DNA of 64,000 nucleotides from Fratercula arctica (Eukaryota; Chordata; Aves; Charadriiformes; Alcidae), in the NCBI GenBank assembly GCA_947846985.1, contig CANTUZ010000008.1:43046817-43110816 (forward strand), written 5' to 3'. This document shows, piece after piece, positions 1-41,000 of the stretch. Each line of letters opens with the position of its first letter. The first letter of the stretch is position 1. The position numbers were made by a program, and so were the translations under genes. The notes beneath the pieces were generated by a model. That model ran no database searches. It saw only the letters and a program-made list of their open reading frames with translations, and had not been told where the DNA came from.

Positions 1-27085
<27,085 letters not shown>

Positions 27086-27260
27086 CTTGAAAGTTGCTGA
27101 TCAGTAACTAAAGTTTAAAGAAAACAAGACAAAACAAAAATCTGCTTGTATGTATTTCTTCAAGATTTGGCGCAGACAATATTGCAGATTACAAGGGAAG
27201 ACAACCGACACACAGCGGGTGCGCTGGACTGACTGTACAGCGCTGCCCTACACCTTCCCA
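27086..27260 (-). promoter_or_regulatory. CPS1: CPS1 5' leader and probable proximal promoter region
   Basis: This is the sequence immediately upstream of the CPS1 start codon. A pyrimidine-rich stretch ends in ACTTTAG, so an acceptor would place an exon start at 27107, 22 bases before the ATG. The leader may therefore be spliced from an upstream exon. No convincing TATA box at a usual spacing is evident. An ATAAAT-like element near 27258 is weak. The call rests on position only. Confidence 0.4.
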
Positions 27261-28115
27261 TTTATGCTGTCGTTAAAAGGCCCGGGTGCAGCCCCACCTC
27301 CTCCCACCCTCCTTGGAGGGGTGCTTGCCTAGGCACCCTTGCAACACTTTTCTTCAGTTGGTCTCTGAGCACTGCTGTAGGGGTTGCATCACAGGCCAGA
27401 CACCAGCTCTGCAGGCTGGAAGGCAGCAAAACCTGCGAGAGAAATCCCACCCACAGCAACAAGACAGTCCTCATGCTCTGCACAAACACTACATTTCAGT
27501 AAGAGACAAGGAACAGCACCACTTGTTCTCCTAACAGCACGTGGGCTGGGCCAATTAAGACAGTCTGTTCCTCGGATGCTTTTGAGTGCTCTCCATCGTG
27601 TGATCTGGGGCCCGCAGGTTAGTTAGTGGGACAGCCTGCGACTGCTACAAGCAGGCTTCTGCTAAAAGTAGTAAAGTGGGAAGACCAAACTCTGTGAAAA
27701 GCCATAGGCTTTTTCTTTTATGTTTGGAGAGTACACAGTCCCTAGAAGCCTTAGCACAGGTCCCGAAGTGCTGCCCCTCCCCATATAAATGAAAAGGACA
27801 TCACCAGCAAAAATAAATGGCTGCAAGAGAAAAACCTCTTTTGGTAAAATTTCAATGGACAGCAGCTGAAATAAGGTGAAATGTTGCATATGCTATTTCT
27901 TAACTGACTACAGACCTTTGTAACTATCACATATTCCCTATAACCCTACATGATAGTCTTCAAAAAGAATCATGTTCCTCATTAGCCAGGCCTGAAAATG
28001 CCTAATGAAGACAAAAGCTGTGGGAGAAGCATGCACATTATTATTCTTCAAGAACTAAAATTATGAGGTGTCTTTTCAACCCCAGGTGATCAAAGCCTCA
28101 ATTAGCTCAGAGCAA

Positions 28116-28130
28116 GGGGCGGGGGGGGGG
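28116..28130 (+). repeat. Poly-G tract
   Basis: Four Gs, one C, then ten Gs. A simple low-complexity tract in the intergenic interval. Confidence 0.9.
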
Positions 28131-31100
28131 AAGAGCCATACAGACTTCTTTTTAGCAGCTGGACATAGACTGCTGTAAAGGATTTAGGTGACCTTTTCTA
28201 ATCACTGACAGTAATAATCAGGACTTCTTTGTATACAGTGGTTTGAGATTAGTCTAAATTGATGCCAGTATCAAATTAAATATTTCCTGCACAGCTCATT
28301 ATAGCACCAGGTTGAACCATCATGCACGTAACAAAAGACAGAAAAGAGTGCGCGATGGTTTTGGGTACCCTCTGTGATGTGGAGAGCTTACTGCAGACTG
28401 GGATGAGAAACACACGGGAAAGGTCTGAATCCAGACGACTGGAAGAGACAGGCAGAGGTAGGGTGGAAGGCAGACGGGGCGTAGAAGAGTTCACTGGTTT
28501 CACAGGAGCTTTGCAAGTGTGCAGGGCTGGGAGAAGCAAGCCAACAGTGTTCCCTGGTGACTGGAGTGTGGTTTAGGAAAGACATAACCATTTTTCCTAC
28601 AAGAAGATAGCTGACAATCATTCTGATCCACAGAAGGAGCGTGAGAGACATGGATTTCACTTTTTGCAAACAAAAAAAAAAAAAAATACAGGGAACCAGG
28701 AAATGTTTTAGTTAGCTATTCCTCTGTTTGCTTGGCTCTAGCCTGTAGTGATCCAGGTTGGAGATACAGGTAGGAGAGATGTACAGAAAGCAAAGGCACG
28801 CTTATAAGCGAATGGACTGCAAAGACCTATACCTTGGACTAGAAAGGTCATCTTAATATACAAACAAACATGAAATTCAGAAGCCAGCTTTCTTCCAAAG
28901 TCACATTATGTTAGCTTTACACTGCCACAAATGCCATACATAGTATTTGGAAGGTGACAAGCACTACCCTTTGTTACGGCTATACTGAAGGGCAAATTCC
29001 GCGCTCTGTTTTATTCTCTACCAACGTCAGGAAGTTACTCTGGGCCCTGGGTATACACGTGTTTGAAACCAGAACCAATTCACACTGCCAGTTTCAGCCC
29101 TGTAACTGCTAATTCCTAACTACTCCATTCCACCACCTGTATTTCAATGGTTTCAACATGGCTGCACAATGTGGCAGATGATCCAGCTAAAAACTAACCC
29201 TTTCACCACAAGAACATGAACACAGGGGGAGAGGAGTGCACAGAAAAAGGACCATGCCATTTGGCAGAGTGGCATCTTTTGGCAGGTGAGAACAGCTGCA
29301 TAAGCACATCGTGATTCTGTTTGTCACGGATCTGCAGTACGTACACACTGTGTATTACGAATGAGATGCTCTATGGGGGAACAACAGGCAAAGACCTACT
29401 TTCCTTCATCACCCCCACAGCAAGGATGCCCCATTGACTACTGCTATAGATTTGACCCTGCTGTCTTTCCTTTTTTCATCCATGTTTTCCTATCAAAATT
29501 GATTAAGCCCACCCCAGACCTTCTGAGATTAGGAAGGTTGTTCCTCCAGTGTAAGAACCACTTCCCTTTTCAAAGCTTCCACCACCATGACGGAACTTCC
29601 CTCTGCCAAAACCAGGGAAAAAAATCCAAGCTATTTGTCTCACTGTCAATGTGCTAAAAAGAGGTGATGAACTGTTGACTCTCTAAGGCCAGAAAATATA
29701 TCAGGTATTCCAGAGACAAGCCTCAGTTTAGAAAAATCTGTCAACACACAAACAAGCCTTCTGTGGTTTGGACAGATCTTAAGTATGTGCTTTGCTTAAC
29801 ATAAAGATCTTCAGAAGAGGCAGAATCACTAAGAAACAGGGAATCAATATGGAAAAAGAAACCAACCACGGAAGAGTGGAAAAAAGAGAGCAGACGCCAA
29901 TGGTTTTGTGGAGATGCAACCACCCTGCGTGAGCTTAAAACTTGCAATTGTATGGTACCTTCAGGGAAGAAAGTTTGGGCAGGGGCTCTGGAGAAAGGAC
30001 ACGTATATCAGATAAATCAGGAATGCAAAGCCATGAAGGCAGAAGATTTACTCAGACCAGAACAGTTCAAAAGCTGGGGGAAAAGGGGGGAAGTACTCAC
30101 AACTCAGGCTTCCTTACCGTGGCCTCAGAGCTGGCATAGCCGTTTAGAGAAAGGCAGGCTGCCTTTTGTTTTGTACATTTACGCTATATCGTACACAGAG
30201 AGGGAGCAGGACTAGGAGAGCAAAGTGCCCATTGAAATGAGGAGCTTTTTCTTAGTGTTTACAAGTGCAAGCCACCAGAAATGAAATTCATCACACAGTC
30301 CCACTGTACTATAAAAACCAAACAAAATCAGTGGTCTGTGGCTTTATAAATGCCCCGGCCAAGATATTCAAAGAAAGTTAAGTGCCTACATTTGCAGAGA
30401 CTTAACACAAAACTGCTTGATTTTCAGAAGAGAAGTGCTCAGAGCACTCGAGACCCTGCTTAGGTGCCCCAGGACTGACAACCCCAAAATGGAATCTCCC
30501 AAAGCTGCTCGTCACAGCTGGGAAGCTCTGCTATAAGCAGCCAAGCTATGCAGGATTTTTAATTTTCAAGTTGTCTGTAAAAAGCACGAGGTAGCTCTGT
30601 TCTTACTCAAAAGACAAGAGATCAGGGCCAATTTGTGGGCACGTTGGGCCAGACTCACGTCAGTGCAAGTCCCCAGCTCCAGCTCAGTGGAGCTCCAGCA
30701 GCACAAGTCTCCCCGGGACCGGGATCAGCGTAACAAGCAGTGCAGATGAATTGCTTGGACTCTCCTTGTAGCTGAGATCAGAGAAGAGTTTTTTCCCTAG
30801 GTGTCCTTCAGATGCTTTTGGAAAACTCTCCTGCCATCTGCCAGGTTGTGTCTGATTTCTGACCACCCTGTCTTACCCCAACTGAAACACCTTTCAAAAA
30901 TACCGAGTGGAAAAGCAGAATAGTTGAAGCAAAACTGAAATTCTCTGCTGCTGCAGGGAACAAGACAAAGACTCTCCTCCATCCCTACAGCCAGCAGAAA
31001 AGCCCTCAGAGTGACTTGCAAACCCTGTCTTCCATTTCAAGGTGAGCTCCACTTGCTTCCCAAGGAGCTTATAGTAAGAGTTTTGAAAGCACCTGAAAAA

Positions 31101-33249
31101 ACATTAAGATTCGCCCTACATTTTCTAATCGGGTGCTAGTTTATCAAGCAGTAAGTTTGAGCTAGATAGCAGTTTTTGTTCACAGCATATTGCTAACAAG
31201 TCTATTAACCCCATTACCTCAGAGAGCATACCTTACTGTTTTTGCAGTGTGTGGGGGGAATAAACCAAAGTTATCTTGTTCACATGCAAATGAATTAACA
31301 GCATCCAGGCATGCTCCATCACCTCGTCCTCTTGGATTGCTGCAGAATAGAAATCAAGCTCAGTTATGCTTTCAGATCTGCTGCTTTGAGACAATCTCCG
31401 ATCAAATGAAGCATTTCAAGCAAATCCCACGATGTTTAGAAAACATGGTAATTGTGATGCAAAGTGCGACAAGCCAAGAATTTCAAAACTAAGACTGATC
31501 TTCACTTGAGTATATGTAGAGGAACTGAACGGAGTAAGAATCAAGTGCAAGCCTTACCCCTCCGCTTTCCAGAATTCTGTTACTTAAGTCACAGCCAGAA
31601 TGTGGGTTTTTTTCCCCCAGAGTTTGTTCTATTTTAGAGTAGGTCCGGAGGAAAAGGGTATTTTAAATTTTAATGGGATAGGTCAAAATACAGTCTTCAG
31701 AATTGGGTGATGCATTTTGATTCACCCTTGCCAACCCACATGATCGTACGTCCTGACATTTTTCCTTCTTCCTGAAGTCCAGCCAAACAGTAGCAGCTCA
31801 TTATTAGAGAACTTCAGCTTTCATACATGAAGCAAAAAAAGGTTTGTAGAGGTGATAAAAGAAAATTTAAGACCTCAGCATAGAAGACAAATTTTAAAGA
31901 GTTACATTTCAAACTATAGCAAATTCAAGTCTTGCCAGATCCTATATTTTTCCAGACAGAAATTCTGCATTAGCAGAAGCTGCCAGTTTCATACATTCAT
32001 TCAGAATTTCTGGACAGCTAGAAATACTGGCTGTGTCCACTCTGCCAGCACAGATTGACTCTCTAGAAGGCACACACGGAGATACAAGTTTTGTGGAAGC
32101 ATCAGATCTCCTCCACGCGTGCAGCTGTGTGGAAGGCAAGTCTGGCACGTCCCTGCAGTTGTGAATCCACCTGACGTGAACCACACTGCACATCCACAGA
32201 CACACACGACTGGGGAAGTGCATGAAACCCGGCAGAACGAGCCACGCAGGTTAGTATGAAGCATGGTTTGGGGAATGGCTAATCTGTTCTGCAACACCAG
32301 GGATCTGATACCCCCTGCAAACTGGTACCTTGACAGAGGTATATTACACATATCTAGAGAGATGGAAAAAAGACCAAAGTTTGGCCGTAGCAATTCCTCT
32401 TCCCTTTCAGTCTCAAATTTTGAGTCAATCAGCAGCCTGTATGCTCTCTTATTGTTTCAGAGTGCCTTCATGTGGCATAAACATTGATAACCACTTTCTT
32501 TGCTTGCCTAACTTAGTGACAAGCCAAATAAACCTCATTAAAAATCCACCTGCTTGATTCCCCAGAGATGGAGAGACTGGTTGTTATCCAAAAAGCCAAG
32601 CATTGCTGATTGTTGACTTTTCTTTTACTAATTATTCTATCATAGGCCTGAACCCATTTGGATAAAACCATGGGCTTTCATCCTGTCCCAGTTGCAGCAA
32701 AGCATAGAATGGATGTGACAACAGTCCTAGTAAACTAGACTTCACCCTAAACAGTTTCCCTCATTACTGCTCACTTACAGGAACACAACAAAAAGTAAGA
32801 ATGAACAAAATAATTGTTGCGTCCTTATTTTTATTAATTTTATTTTTTTCTGTGAGTCCTTGCTCACAGAAAACATGCATTTCTGGGTGAAGGAGAACTC
32901 TCAAATCTGAGCCCTGAGCCACCAAAAATTAACAGAAAACACAACATGCAAGTGTTATTTGAATAAGAAGCACAAACCTCAGGCTGGTGAGGGCCTGAGA
33001 TACAGGGCAAAATGCAGCCTCTTCTCCTCATGGGTCTTTGGCTGACAAAAGCCCACTCTGAAGAAAACATGGATACATTAATTCTTTCAGATGGAAAACC
33101 CAGTAACTATAACTTGAAACACCTCCCTAATTCTGATTGAATGTCACTTTTTGTTTGGGAGTCCAAACAAACAAAAAAGTATAAAGAAATGTTTTAAACA
33201 GTTGCTCAAAATCTGATTTTACAAAATGCTGCAAGTAGTTATTTGAACT

Positions 33250-33390
33250 ACTGCAGAATTTTTTTTTTTGTTAGAGAAACGTATTTTTCTTCTCTTAAAT
33301 TAGAATTTTCCTTCTTTTCTTTTTTTTTTTTTTTTTGTTTTCAAAACCCAAACCAAAAAGCAAATTTCAGTTAAAAAAAAAAAAAAAGAC
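33250..33390. repeat. Poly-T / poly-A low-complexity patch
   Basis: T runs near 33261-33270 and 33320-33338, then an A run near 33374-33388, separated by T-rich and A-rich sequence. The T and A runs are roughly complementary and could pair. No flanking element recognised. Confidence 0.85.
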
Positions 33391-35534
33391 TACTTTCATT
33401 TTGGTATATTAATTGAAATGTCAAAAAGCATCAGAATCAAACTGAGATGCAGTTTCACTTTTCGTCAAAAATATTAGTTCAGTCCAGCTGACAGCTACTA
33501 GTAATTTAGCTCTGCAAGGTAAATCCTTAGCTGTGGAAACAGACCCTCGCACCCAGTGCAGTTTCATAAAATGAAGGAAACATGCCTCAAAACAACCAAA
33601 GCATCCAGTGGTGGCAGCAAATACCAAAGGGATTCAGGATACAAAAGTGCTAACGATCAATCAACAGGCCCTGTGACAGTTTCAGTTAACATCTTATATG
33701 GTAGTTTTAAAAGCTAATAAAGACTTTTCATTTTGTAACAGGAAAAAATACTGTAACAAAATAATTGAAAATCTCAAGCCAAAGCCATGTGAAAGACGTC
33801 TTTAAAAAAAAAAAAAAGGCTAATTTCTTGTTAATTCTGAATTGTCTACCTTGGCACCTCCCTTCTTTTCCGAATTTTGTGTAGAAGCAGTAATCAATAC
33901 AGCCTTTTGACCAGAAAAGTTTATATAATGCTTGACAACAAGACTGTTAGATATCTATTCCCAGGTTAGAGAAAATCCATTTTCAAGGAGATTAAACTTT
34001 TCTTTAAGGCTTGAGCAGCCCAGGGTACACTCATCTGCTGTCTGGGATGCGGAGCCCATGCTTCACCCAAACTTGACAAAGATAAGGCTCTTATCTTCAG
34101 CAAGAGAAAAAGAATCAACGTCTTGAAAATGGGTCAAATTCCATTGCCACTGGGATTAGCAGCTCCTCTTAGATCAGCTGACTTGGAAGAAATACAGAAA
34201 ACCCTTGCAGTACCTGAAAGAGACATTATTCCAAAAGGCCAACTTCAGAAAACCCTTAGTGAGCTAAAAGTGAGTGCCGCCAGAAATGCGCTGCCAAGGG
34301 GTAATGGTGGCTCCAAAAGAGCCGTTTGCCCCCAGTGCCAGACCGAGCACCACCCCTCAGCCACGACTCTCACTTCCATGCCGATGCCACCAAGGAGACT
34401 GGCCCCAGGAGTCTCAGAGCTGCCCGACGGGTGTCTGCTGTGTCTGACTTCAGTCCAGAGCTGAACTCTATTTATTGGAAGATGTTTAAAGGCAGCAAGA
34501 TTTCTCATTCCCCCGACATTTTCTAAAAAGACATTTTTACAAATGGGGGCCAGGATTAGGAGTCATCCCTTTTCTCTTGTGATTCCAGAGGCTCGTACAT
34601 TCCACTGGCTTGTTCCCAGCGGAACAAGCCCTAAAAAGGGCCAAACTGGCTTTACAAAATAAAATCAAATCAAAAGGGCTGCACAAACACTGTCTCCCAC
34701 ATGCTACACATTTAAAGTTACACAGTTTAAAATTTAGATGATCTTACAATGCAAGATTAGCTACATTTGCTCAAGATTCATCTTAGGCTTGCTTCCTTCT
34801 GCGGCAGCTCTATCATGGGTGAATATTTGATAGGTTATCATACCCCAGTGTGTTTGTTGTAGCAAAGGAAAACAAAATTGCCTTGCCCTTGATTAGACTA
34901 TAAATAAACAGGCTTTTATCAGAATGAAGGCTACAACATAAGCTGTCCCTCAGCTGGTAATTTATGCGTACAAAACTGTATGTGCATTCACACAGGCACG
35001 CACTGTGTTCATTGGGCAGTTCTGTTATTTTTCTTTGACTTCATAGTCCATTCCCAGTCAAATATAACTTGGCTAAGATCAAAGCTTCTATAACCAAATT
35101 GTTTTCATGGACATTTTGACCAGCGACAGACCATTTGATCCAACCTTCTTGGTGAAGATCTACAGAGGATCTTGGCCAGACCCTTCACAAACCACCCTGT
35201 GGTCTGTGATCTCAGATCCATGACCAGGAAGTCCCAGAAGGGAAGTAAGGAACTGAGTAGAGAAAAAAAGCATCCATCAGAAGAGATAAGCACCAGATCA
35301 CAGAAGCATGTTATAACATATATATTTCCTAGAACAACAGGCCCTCACAGCTAAGCACTCTGAAAAACTGCCACTGGTAGGACAGCTGGCTGTTCCCTGG
35401 ACTACAAAAAACCCCAAATAAAACTGGCTCATTGTTCCCAGCATGTTACTGGGTCAGGTTAAAGCTAGGCTCATTTTGAGGAAAAAAGCAGCTCCACTGA
35501 AATGGTGGAACACATGATGAGTCCCCACAATTAG

Positions 35535-35632
35535 CGTATAATAACCTTATGTTATATTATATAGATATTATATATAACCTCATAATAATCTTATAATATA
35601 ACAAAAAGCTTATAATAAGGCTAATAATAACA
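35535..35632. repeat. AT-rich tract with 12-base inverted repeat
   Basis: TGTTATATTATA (35550-35561) pairs with TATAATATAACA (35592-35603) across a 30-base AT-rich loop. It lies just before a CR1 fragment. Confidence 0.8.
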
Positions 35633-35639
35633 AAGCTGT

Positions 35640-35848
35640 ATCTGGGAAGGTTCAGACTTGACATTAGGAAGCATTTCTTTACCGAGAGAGTGGTCAAACA
35701 CTGGAACAGGCTTCCTAGAGAGGTGGTCTATGCCACAAGCCTGTCAGTTGTTTAAAAGGCATTTGGACAATGCCCGTAATAAAAATGCTTTTACTTTTAG
35801 TCAGCCCTGAAGTGGTCAGGCAGTGGGACCGACGTATTCTATATGAGA
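35640..35848 (+). mobile_element. CR1 LINE 3' fragment
   Basis: It contains ACATTAGGAAGCATTTCTTT, ACCGAGAGAGTGGTCAAACA, CTGGAACAGGCTTCCTAGAG, AGGCATTTGGACAATGCCCG and GTCAGCCCTGAAGTGGTCAG, ending near TATTCTATAT. This is a well-preserved avian CR1 variant in plus orientation. Confidence 0.9.
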
Positions 35849-37161
35849 AGATATAGAAAGTTTTCTACAGAAAACATCTTCCCTAACTTCAACAGAACAA
35901 AGTGGATCAGTCTTCCCTTTGGTATAAATATATTTACTCTTTGAAAAGGAAATGCACAACATTTATCTCCAGCCTAGTTTCTTACCCTTTAGCAGCAGTC
36001 TATGCAGTGCTAGACGTTCCTGGGTTCGGTGGGAGGGGGAGTTAACATTTCATAGGAGTTACTTAATGTGGCCTTGGTCTCTAACCATACATAGAGCGTC
36101 CCTGGTCAATCAGCATTTTCCTTGTTGCTTCATGCTCCAGATTGGAAGGATTTGCAAAATCTGTTTGTCTTTTTTTTTTTTTCTCCTCACTCCTACTTTT
36201 TTTTATTTTTCCTTCCCGTGGTTACCCTGGAGGAGGAAAAAGATAAAAAGCTTTGGCTGTTGTACACTGGGCTATGCACTGAAGTATTTGCTTTAACTTA
36301 CAGCTAGATACGCATTAGGCAGATACATGCCTGAGGATGGACATCTCTCTTTAAATATCACTGCAAATTCTTGCTATATGGATCTGCAATGTCACCGAGC
36401 TGGTAAGGGTGAGAAGGGACAGGATTTTGACTAACTGAAAAACACTTTTAGGGCAGGAGAGCAAAGAAGTTTGAAGAAGTAATTGATGCTGTCGGGTAAC
36501 TGCTCAGGACTTTAACCCCAGAACTCCAACACTGTCTATTCAGCTAGTATTTTTATAAGAGCGAGGAAACTTTATGAGTGAGTTAATTATAAGACTATAT
36601 CATGCTCCATGGGGGCATGATAGTCACTTGATACAGTTTTATGCCCAGCAATACATACTGCTGTACTTCAACAAATACAGCCCTTTACGCTAGCATCCTC
36701 CTCAGCAAAACCCCCAGAACCAGGCTCCTCCCCACTGAGAGCAGTGGGCTTAAAGAGGGCCTGTGCTTTCATTGCACACCTTAAAAGAGGGCACACAACC
36801 CCGGCAGCCGTGTGAGCGGGACCAGCACCATAGTCTTTGGGTGCAGTTAGGCTGCCCTTTCCCTGAGGATATTCTGTATGGGGATGTCCCCGTCACTAAT
36901 TTCACTCTGACACTCTGTTCAGCAGGGTTTGAATTAACCACCCCATGGGAAGAAATCGCTATGTATCCAAAGGCAGCAGGGTCCTAGTTTTGCGTTCATT
37001 TGAAGAAGGCAGGATCTCAAACACCGAACCATTTTGTCTCATTCAGGTTTGGGAAGACAAAGCAGATGATCACTGAGGAAAATTAGGGAGCCACAGTTCA
37101 TGTTGATAAAGCCAAGGTAACACAAGATGCTTTTCCTTCTTTCTCTAAGCATCTAGACCTT

Positions 37162-37184
37162 CCACACACACACACACACACACC
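37162..37184. repeat. CA dinucleotide microsatellite
   Basis: About eleven CA units ending in CCCC. Confidence 0.95.
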
Positions 37185-37419
37185 CCTGCGAGAGCCCAGT
37201 GACTAACCACGGAGCTGGAGTCACCTAAAAGGCCCGTCTGGCCCATGCTCCTCCAACAGTCCTCTGAAACGGCTGGTCTGGAGTTCCTTGCACAGCCACA
37301 GTCCGGACAGTGTCAACAGGGTTCAGTACTACCAGAAAAACACACAACACCCACATCCATGGATTTGCTTGGCTTAGCCCCACAGGAGTCAAAGCTGAGG
37401 CCTGAATATATCAAATATA

Positions 37420-37420
<1 letters not shown>

Positions 37421-37453
<33 letters not shown>

Positions 37454-37468
37454 GCGGTGGGGGGGTTA
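37421..37468 (+). repeat. Poly-G tract of 30 Gs plus G-rich tail
   Basis: Thirty uninterrupted Gs (37421-37450), then CAGGCGGT and a further run of seven or more Gs. It is exceptionally long for vertebrate DNA, and its length is probably approximate. Confidence 0.9.
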
Positions 37469-37930
37469 TGCCTACTTCAACTAAGAGCTCTAAACACAGG
37501 CTTCAGTGTTCAAATAGTTAACTTCATGAACAGATATGGTTACAGTATTATCAGATTTTAGTAAAATGAGCAATCAAATTGTAAAGGAGAGTAGCACAAG
37601 GGTAGCTTAGTCACTTTCCTGTATGGATTAAAGTCATTTAAATAGTTAGGTTTCTATCTTTATCCACTGCCTTACAAAAAATAAAAAATTCTAGTCATTT
37701 ATTTCCCCTTCCTATGGATTCCATCACGCTACAATCCATTATAACCAAAGCAATCATAAACTCCCACATCCAGTGCAATGAAATGGCACTGACCTGATAA
37801 AAATCCACAAGAGCTACATAAAACTGGAAAGTTTTCATTTGATTACTCTGATCACAGAGGTCTCAACAACAGCATATGCTTATCACAGCAAAGATGAAGA
37901 GTTGTCTTATATAGCCCACAGGGTCAAGAA

Positions 37931-38005
37931 GAATCACAGAATCATAGAACGGTTTGGGTTGGACCTTAAAGATCATCTAGTTCCAAGCCCCCTGCCAAGA
38001 GCTTC
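37931..38005 (-). mobile_element. CR1 LINE 3'-end fragment
   Basis: The plus strand reads AATCACAGAATCATAGAACG, GTTTGGGTTGGACCTTAAAG, ATCATCTAGTTCCAAGCCCC then CTGCC. It is the reverse complement of the classic CR1 3' terminus, with high similarity, so a relatively young copy. Confidence 0.93.
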
Positions 38006-41000
38006 GGTTTGACATTTCTGATGTGAGGGAGGAATTAAGGCTTGAAAGATACAGACCCCTCAGAATCGGAAGCACTTAAAGAGCACGTATCCATACAGTG
38101 AGGCATCCCAGATCACTGGCTGTTATCATCCATGGTAAGCTGACATGTTGTCTGTGAAACTCTGGTTCAAGTCTAGCGCAGGGTTGTTCAAATATGGAAC
38201 AAAAATACATTGAAGTGCTGCTTTGTCTGAACAACTGCATACTGCTGCATCCGCTCCATGTAACACAGGATTCTTACAAGCATAATCCCCATCTCAGCCA
38301 GCTGTCCAGAAATCAGATGTATCCCTTTTTACACAGGAGTCTCTCAGTCTCCAGAACAGGACCACCAAAGCTGATACATGGAAGCTGAAGCAAGGGAGGA
38401 GGTAACTCTTTGAAGCGTTAGCATCTGAAGCGTGCAGAAAAAAGAAAGAAAAAAACCCAAACAGACAAAAAAAAAAGAGAAGAGTTCTCTAAACCAGACT
38501 CCTAGGGGTGAGAAAGTTTATCAAGAGACAACTTTGTAAAGAAGCACCGCTGAATTCTTACAGGCAATGCAGAAGGGCCACGGGTAACCAGGATACAACC
38601 TGCTGCAGTCTGAGCCTCGCGCACACTGCCTCTGAGCAGCAAGAAGTCACACAAACAGAAAGCACCGTTTGAACTAAGCACTCAGTATTTAGCAATGATA
38701 TAGTGGAAAGAGCGTATCAGGTGGTAGGCAGGGTGGATGGGAATGTTGTTAGGGACATCATCCGCAAAGAGTGCTTTACACAAGTGCTACCTCTCTCCTG
38801 TTCCAGCCGGGGAGTCAGCCAGCCATGCACGCCTGCAGTCACATTTAACCTTTCCAGACAGCCTCATTCTCTCTCTCCTCCCCTTCTGCCCCTAGCAATC
38901 CCCCTGCAGCTGTGGCACACTCAGGGGTGTGCTTTGAAGAATTCAGAAGCTCATTTTGGGCAGCATGGGTCCGATTTCCAGCATCAACAGCAGAAGAAAT
39001 TGGTCTCAAGCCATGACTTTGGAAAAGACTCAACCTTTTTATACTGCTAATTCACATGAAGCTTAAAACCTTTATACATACAAATTTCTGGCATTGCTCT
39101 AGCCCTCCTCCTCTCCTGACCCTTAACCACAACACCTCATCCTGGCAAAATACACTCTTTTCATTAGAGCTCTGACCCTAATACCCGGGTAGAACAGCAG
39201 TGCTGGTAGGCTGTGAATGCTTCCAGTTTTCTGTTTACCACCATCCTCTCATTATCATCTTCCTACAACAGATAGACTGCAATTTCATAGGCACAAGAAG
39301 ATTCAATAACTGGGTGGGAGAGGTAGGAGGTTCTTGTTGCTTCAGTAGCAAGAACCCACAGGAAAAAATAAAATCTAGAAGATTTTGGAAGAAATATGGA
39401 GACCTGTGTTTAAGCACCAGCCCAGTATCAACTATAGCTGCAGCTAGGGCAATTCAGACTGCCTTCTATTGCCAATTCTGCCTTTTTTCTGGGGAAATGG
39501 GTTCCATGAGATGCAGCTAAAGATGTGATAAATCTGTTTCAAGGTACTGTGTTCCTTTTGTTGGGACGGCACCCATTTTGATGACATTAGCCACAGTGCT
39601 CTCTAGTAAATGTCCCTAACAGCATTTCCATCCATCCTGCCAGTCAGCTAATATATACTCCCTCCAAATTTGCAAAGGATCACAAGGGGAACTGAGATTA
39701 ATTTCATCCTTTCACTGCTTGCATCCCCCTGGAAAAGTCACAACGCAACCCTTTTCAGGCTTCTTCAGAGGGCAAATAAAAAATAACCAAAAATCATCCA
39801 CGCAAAATAAGGAATGAGAAATTCTTTATGTTTTGACAGTCATCAGCTTTCAAACTCACCACACTGGAAATGCTGTGGTGTTATGCATACCCTTCTCCTA
39901 CCCTCCACATGCCTAAAATAATACATATGGGACGCTTCCATCATATTGCTCCAAGGCTAAGGATTACATAGGCACTGAAGCCACATCTGTGCCATTTAGT
40001 GTAAGCCTACACAGTCCTTCACAGCCAAACCCGTGGCTGTTTTTCCTGCATTCAGAATCCATTCAGCACAAAATAAGGTCAAAATAGAAGCTCATGAACT
40101 TCATGGCTTGAGCACTGCACCGCTGCTGGCCAACGGAAGGAATTTCTGGTTTCACACTTGTTTTTTTCTCCTGCCTCTTGGATAGGCCTGCCGGCAAGGG
40201 CCACATCAATGTCCCTTCAGTCATTCAAACTGGAAACATCAACTAACCTAGCCAAGTGAGTATGTGATAATCTGCAGACTGGCAGACGTTTTAAGTGCCA
40301 AAAATCTGCAAGAGCCGTCTTTGGGAAGGCTCCCTCCTTGTGCACCAGGTTTCTTCTGGGTTGCCTTGTACACTTTTCATAACTCCTTGAAAGGAAAAAT
40401 TAGAAAGTGAGAAATTAGAAATGAGTTAAATGCAGAACAGAATCCTAGAGGAGGAATATCTTCAGTATAATATGTACACCTATACTGTGAGCAATTAATT
40501 TCTTTTCCTTTGATCTGCATCTTAAGAGAAGTCACAAGAAAGCGAACTGAGGTGAAACATTATTCTTGCAAGGTGGGAAGCCAGGAGGTTTAGACTGTAG
40601 CAAGGAAACTGCCCCTTTGCTTTGAGCAACATTGTGAGTTGGCAAAATATTTTCAAACCTTAAGGGCTAAGATTTAAAAAGTTCTTCTGAAAAAAAAAAA
40701 ACATGGCAAAATATAGAAGACACAAGGAGAGCACACAGCAAGCTCTGTTCCTGTGTTCCAGGCAGCGACCCATCAAGAGATGTCACTCTCTGGAGAAGAA
40801 AGCGTGGCACTGTCTCCTGGCACTGCTAGCATGGCTTGTGGCCGAGTGACAGCCAGCTGCACTGGCCCTGGGCCAGCTGGGATGAGTCCTCCCTCCGAAA
40901 GCCTCAGCACAACAGCTTGCTTTTTTTGAAGGGAAAAAAAAAAAAAGCATGCAGAGTTATGGACACATCCGAGGTATGAAACTGTGTTCTCTAAGGTCAG

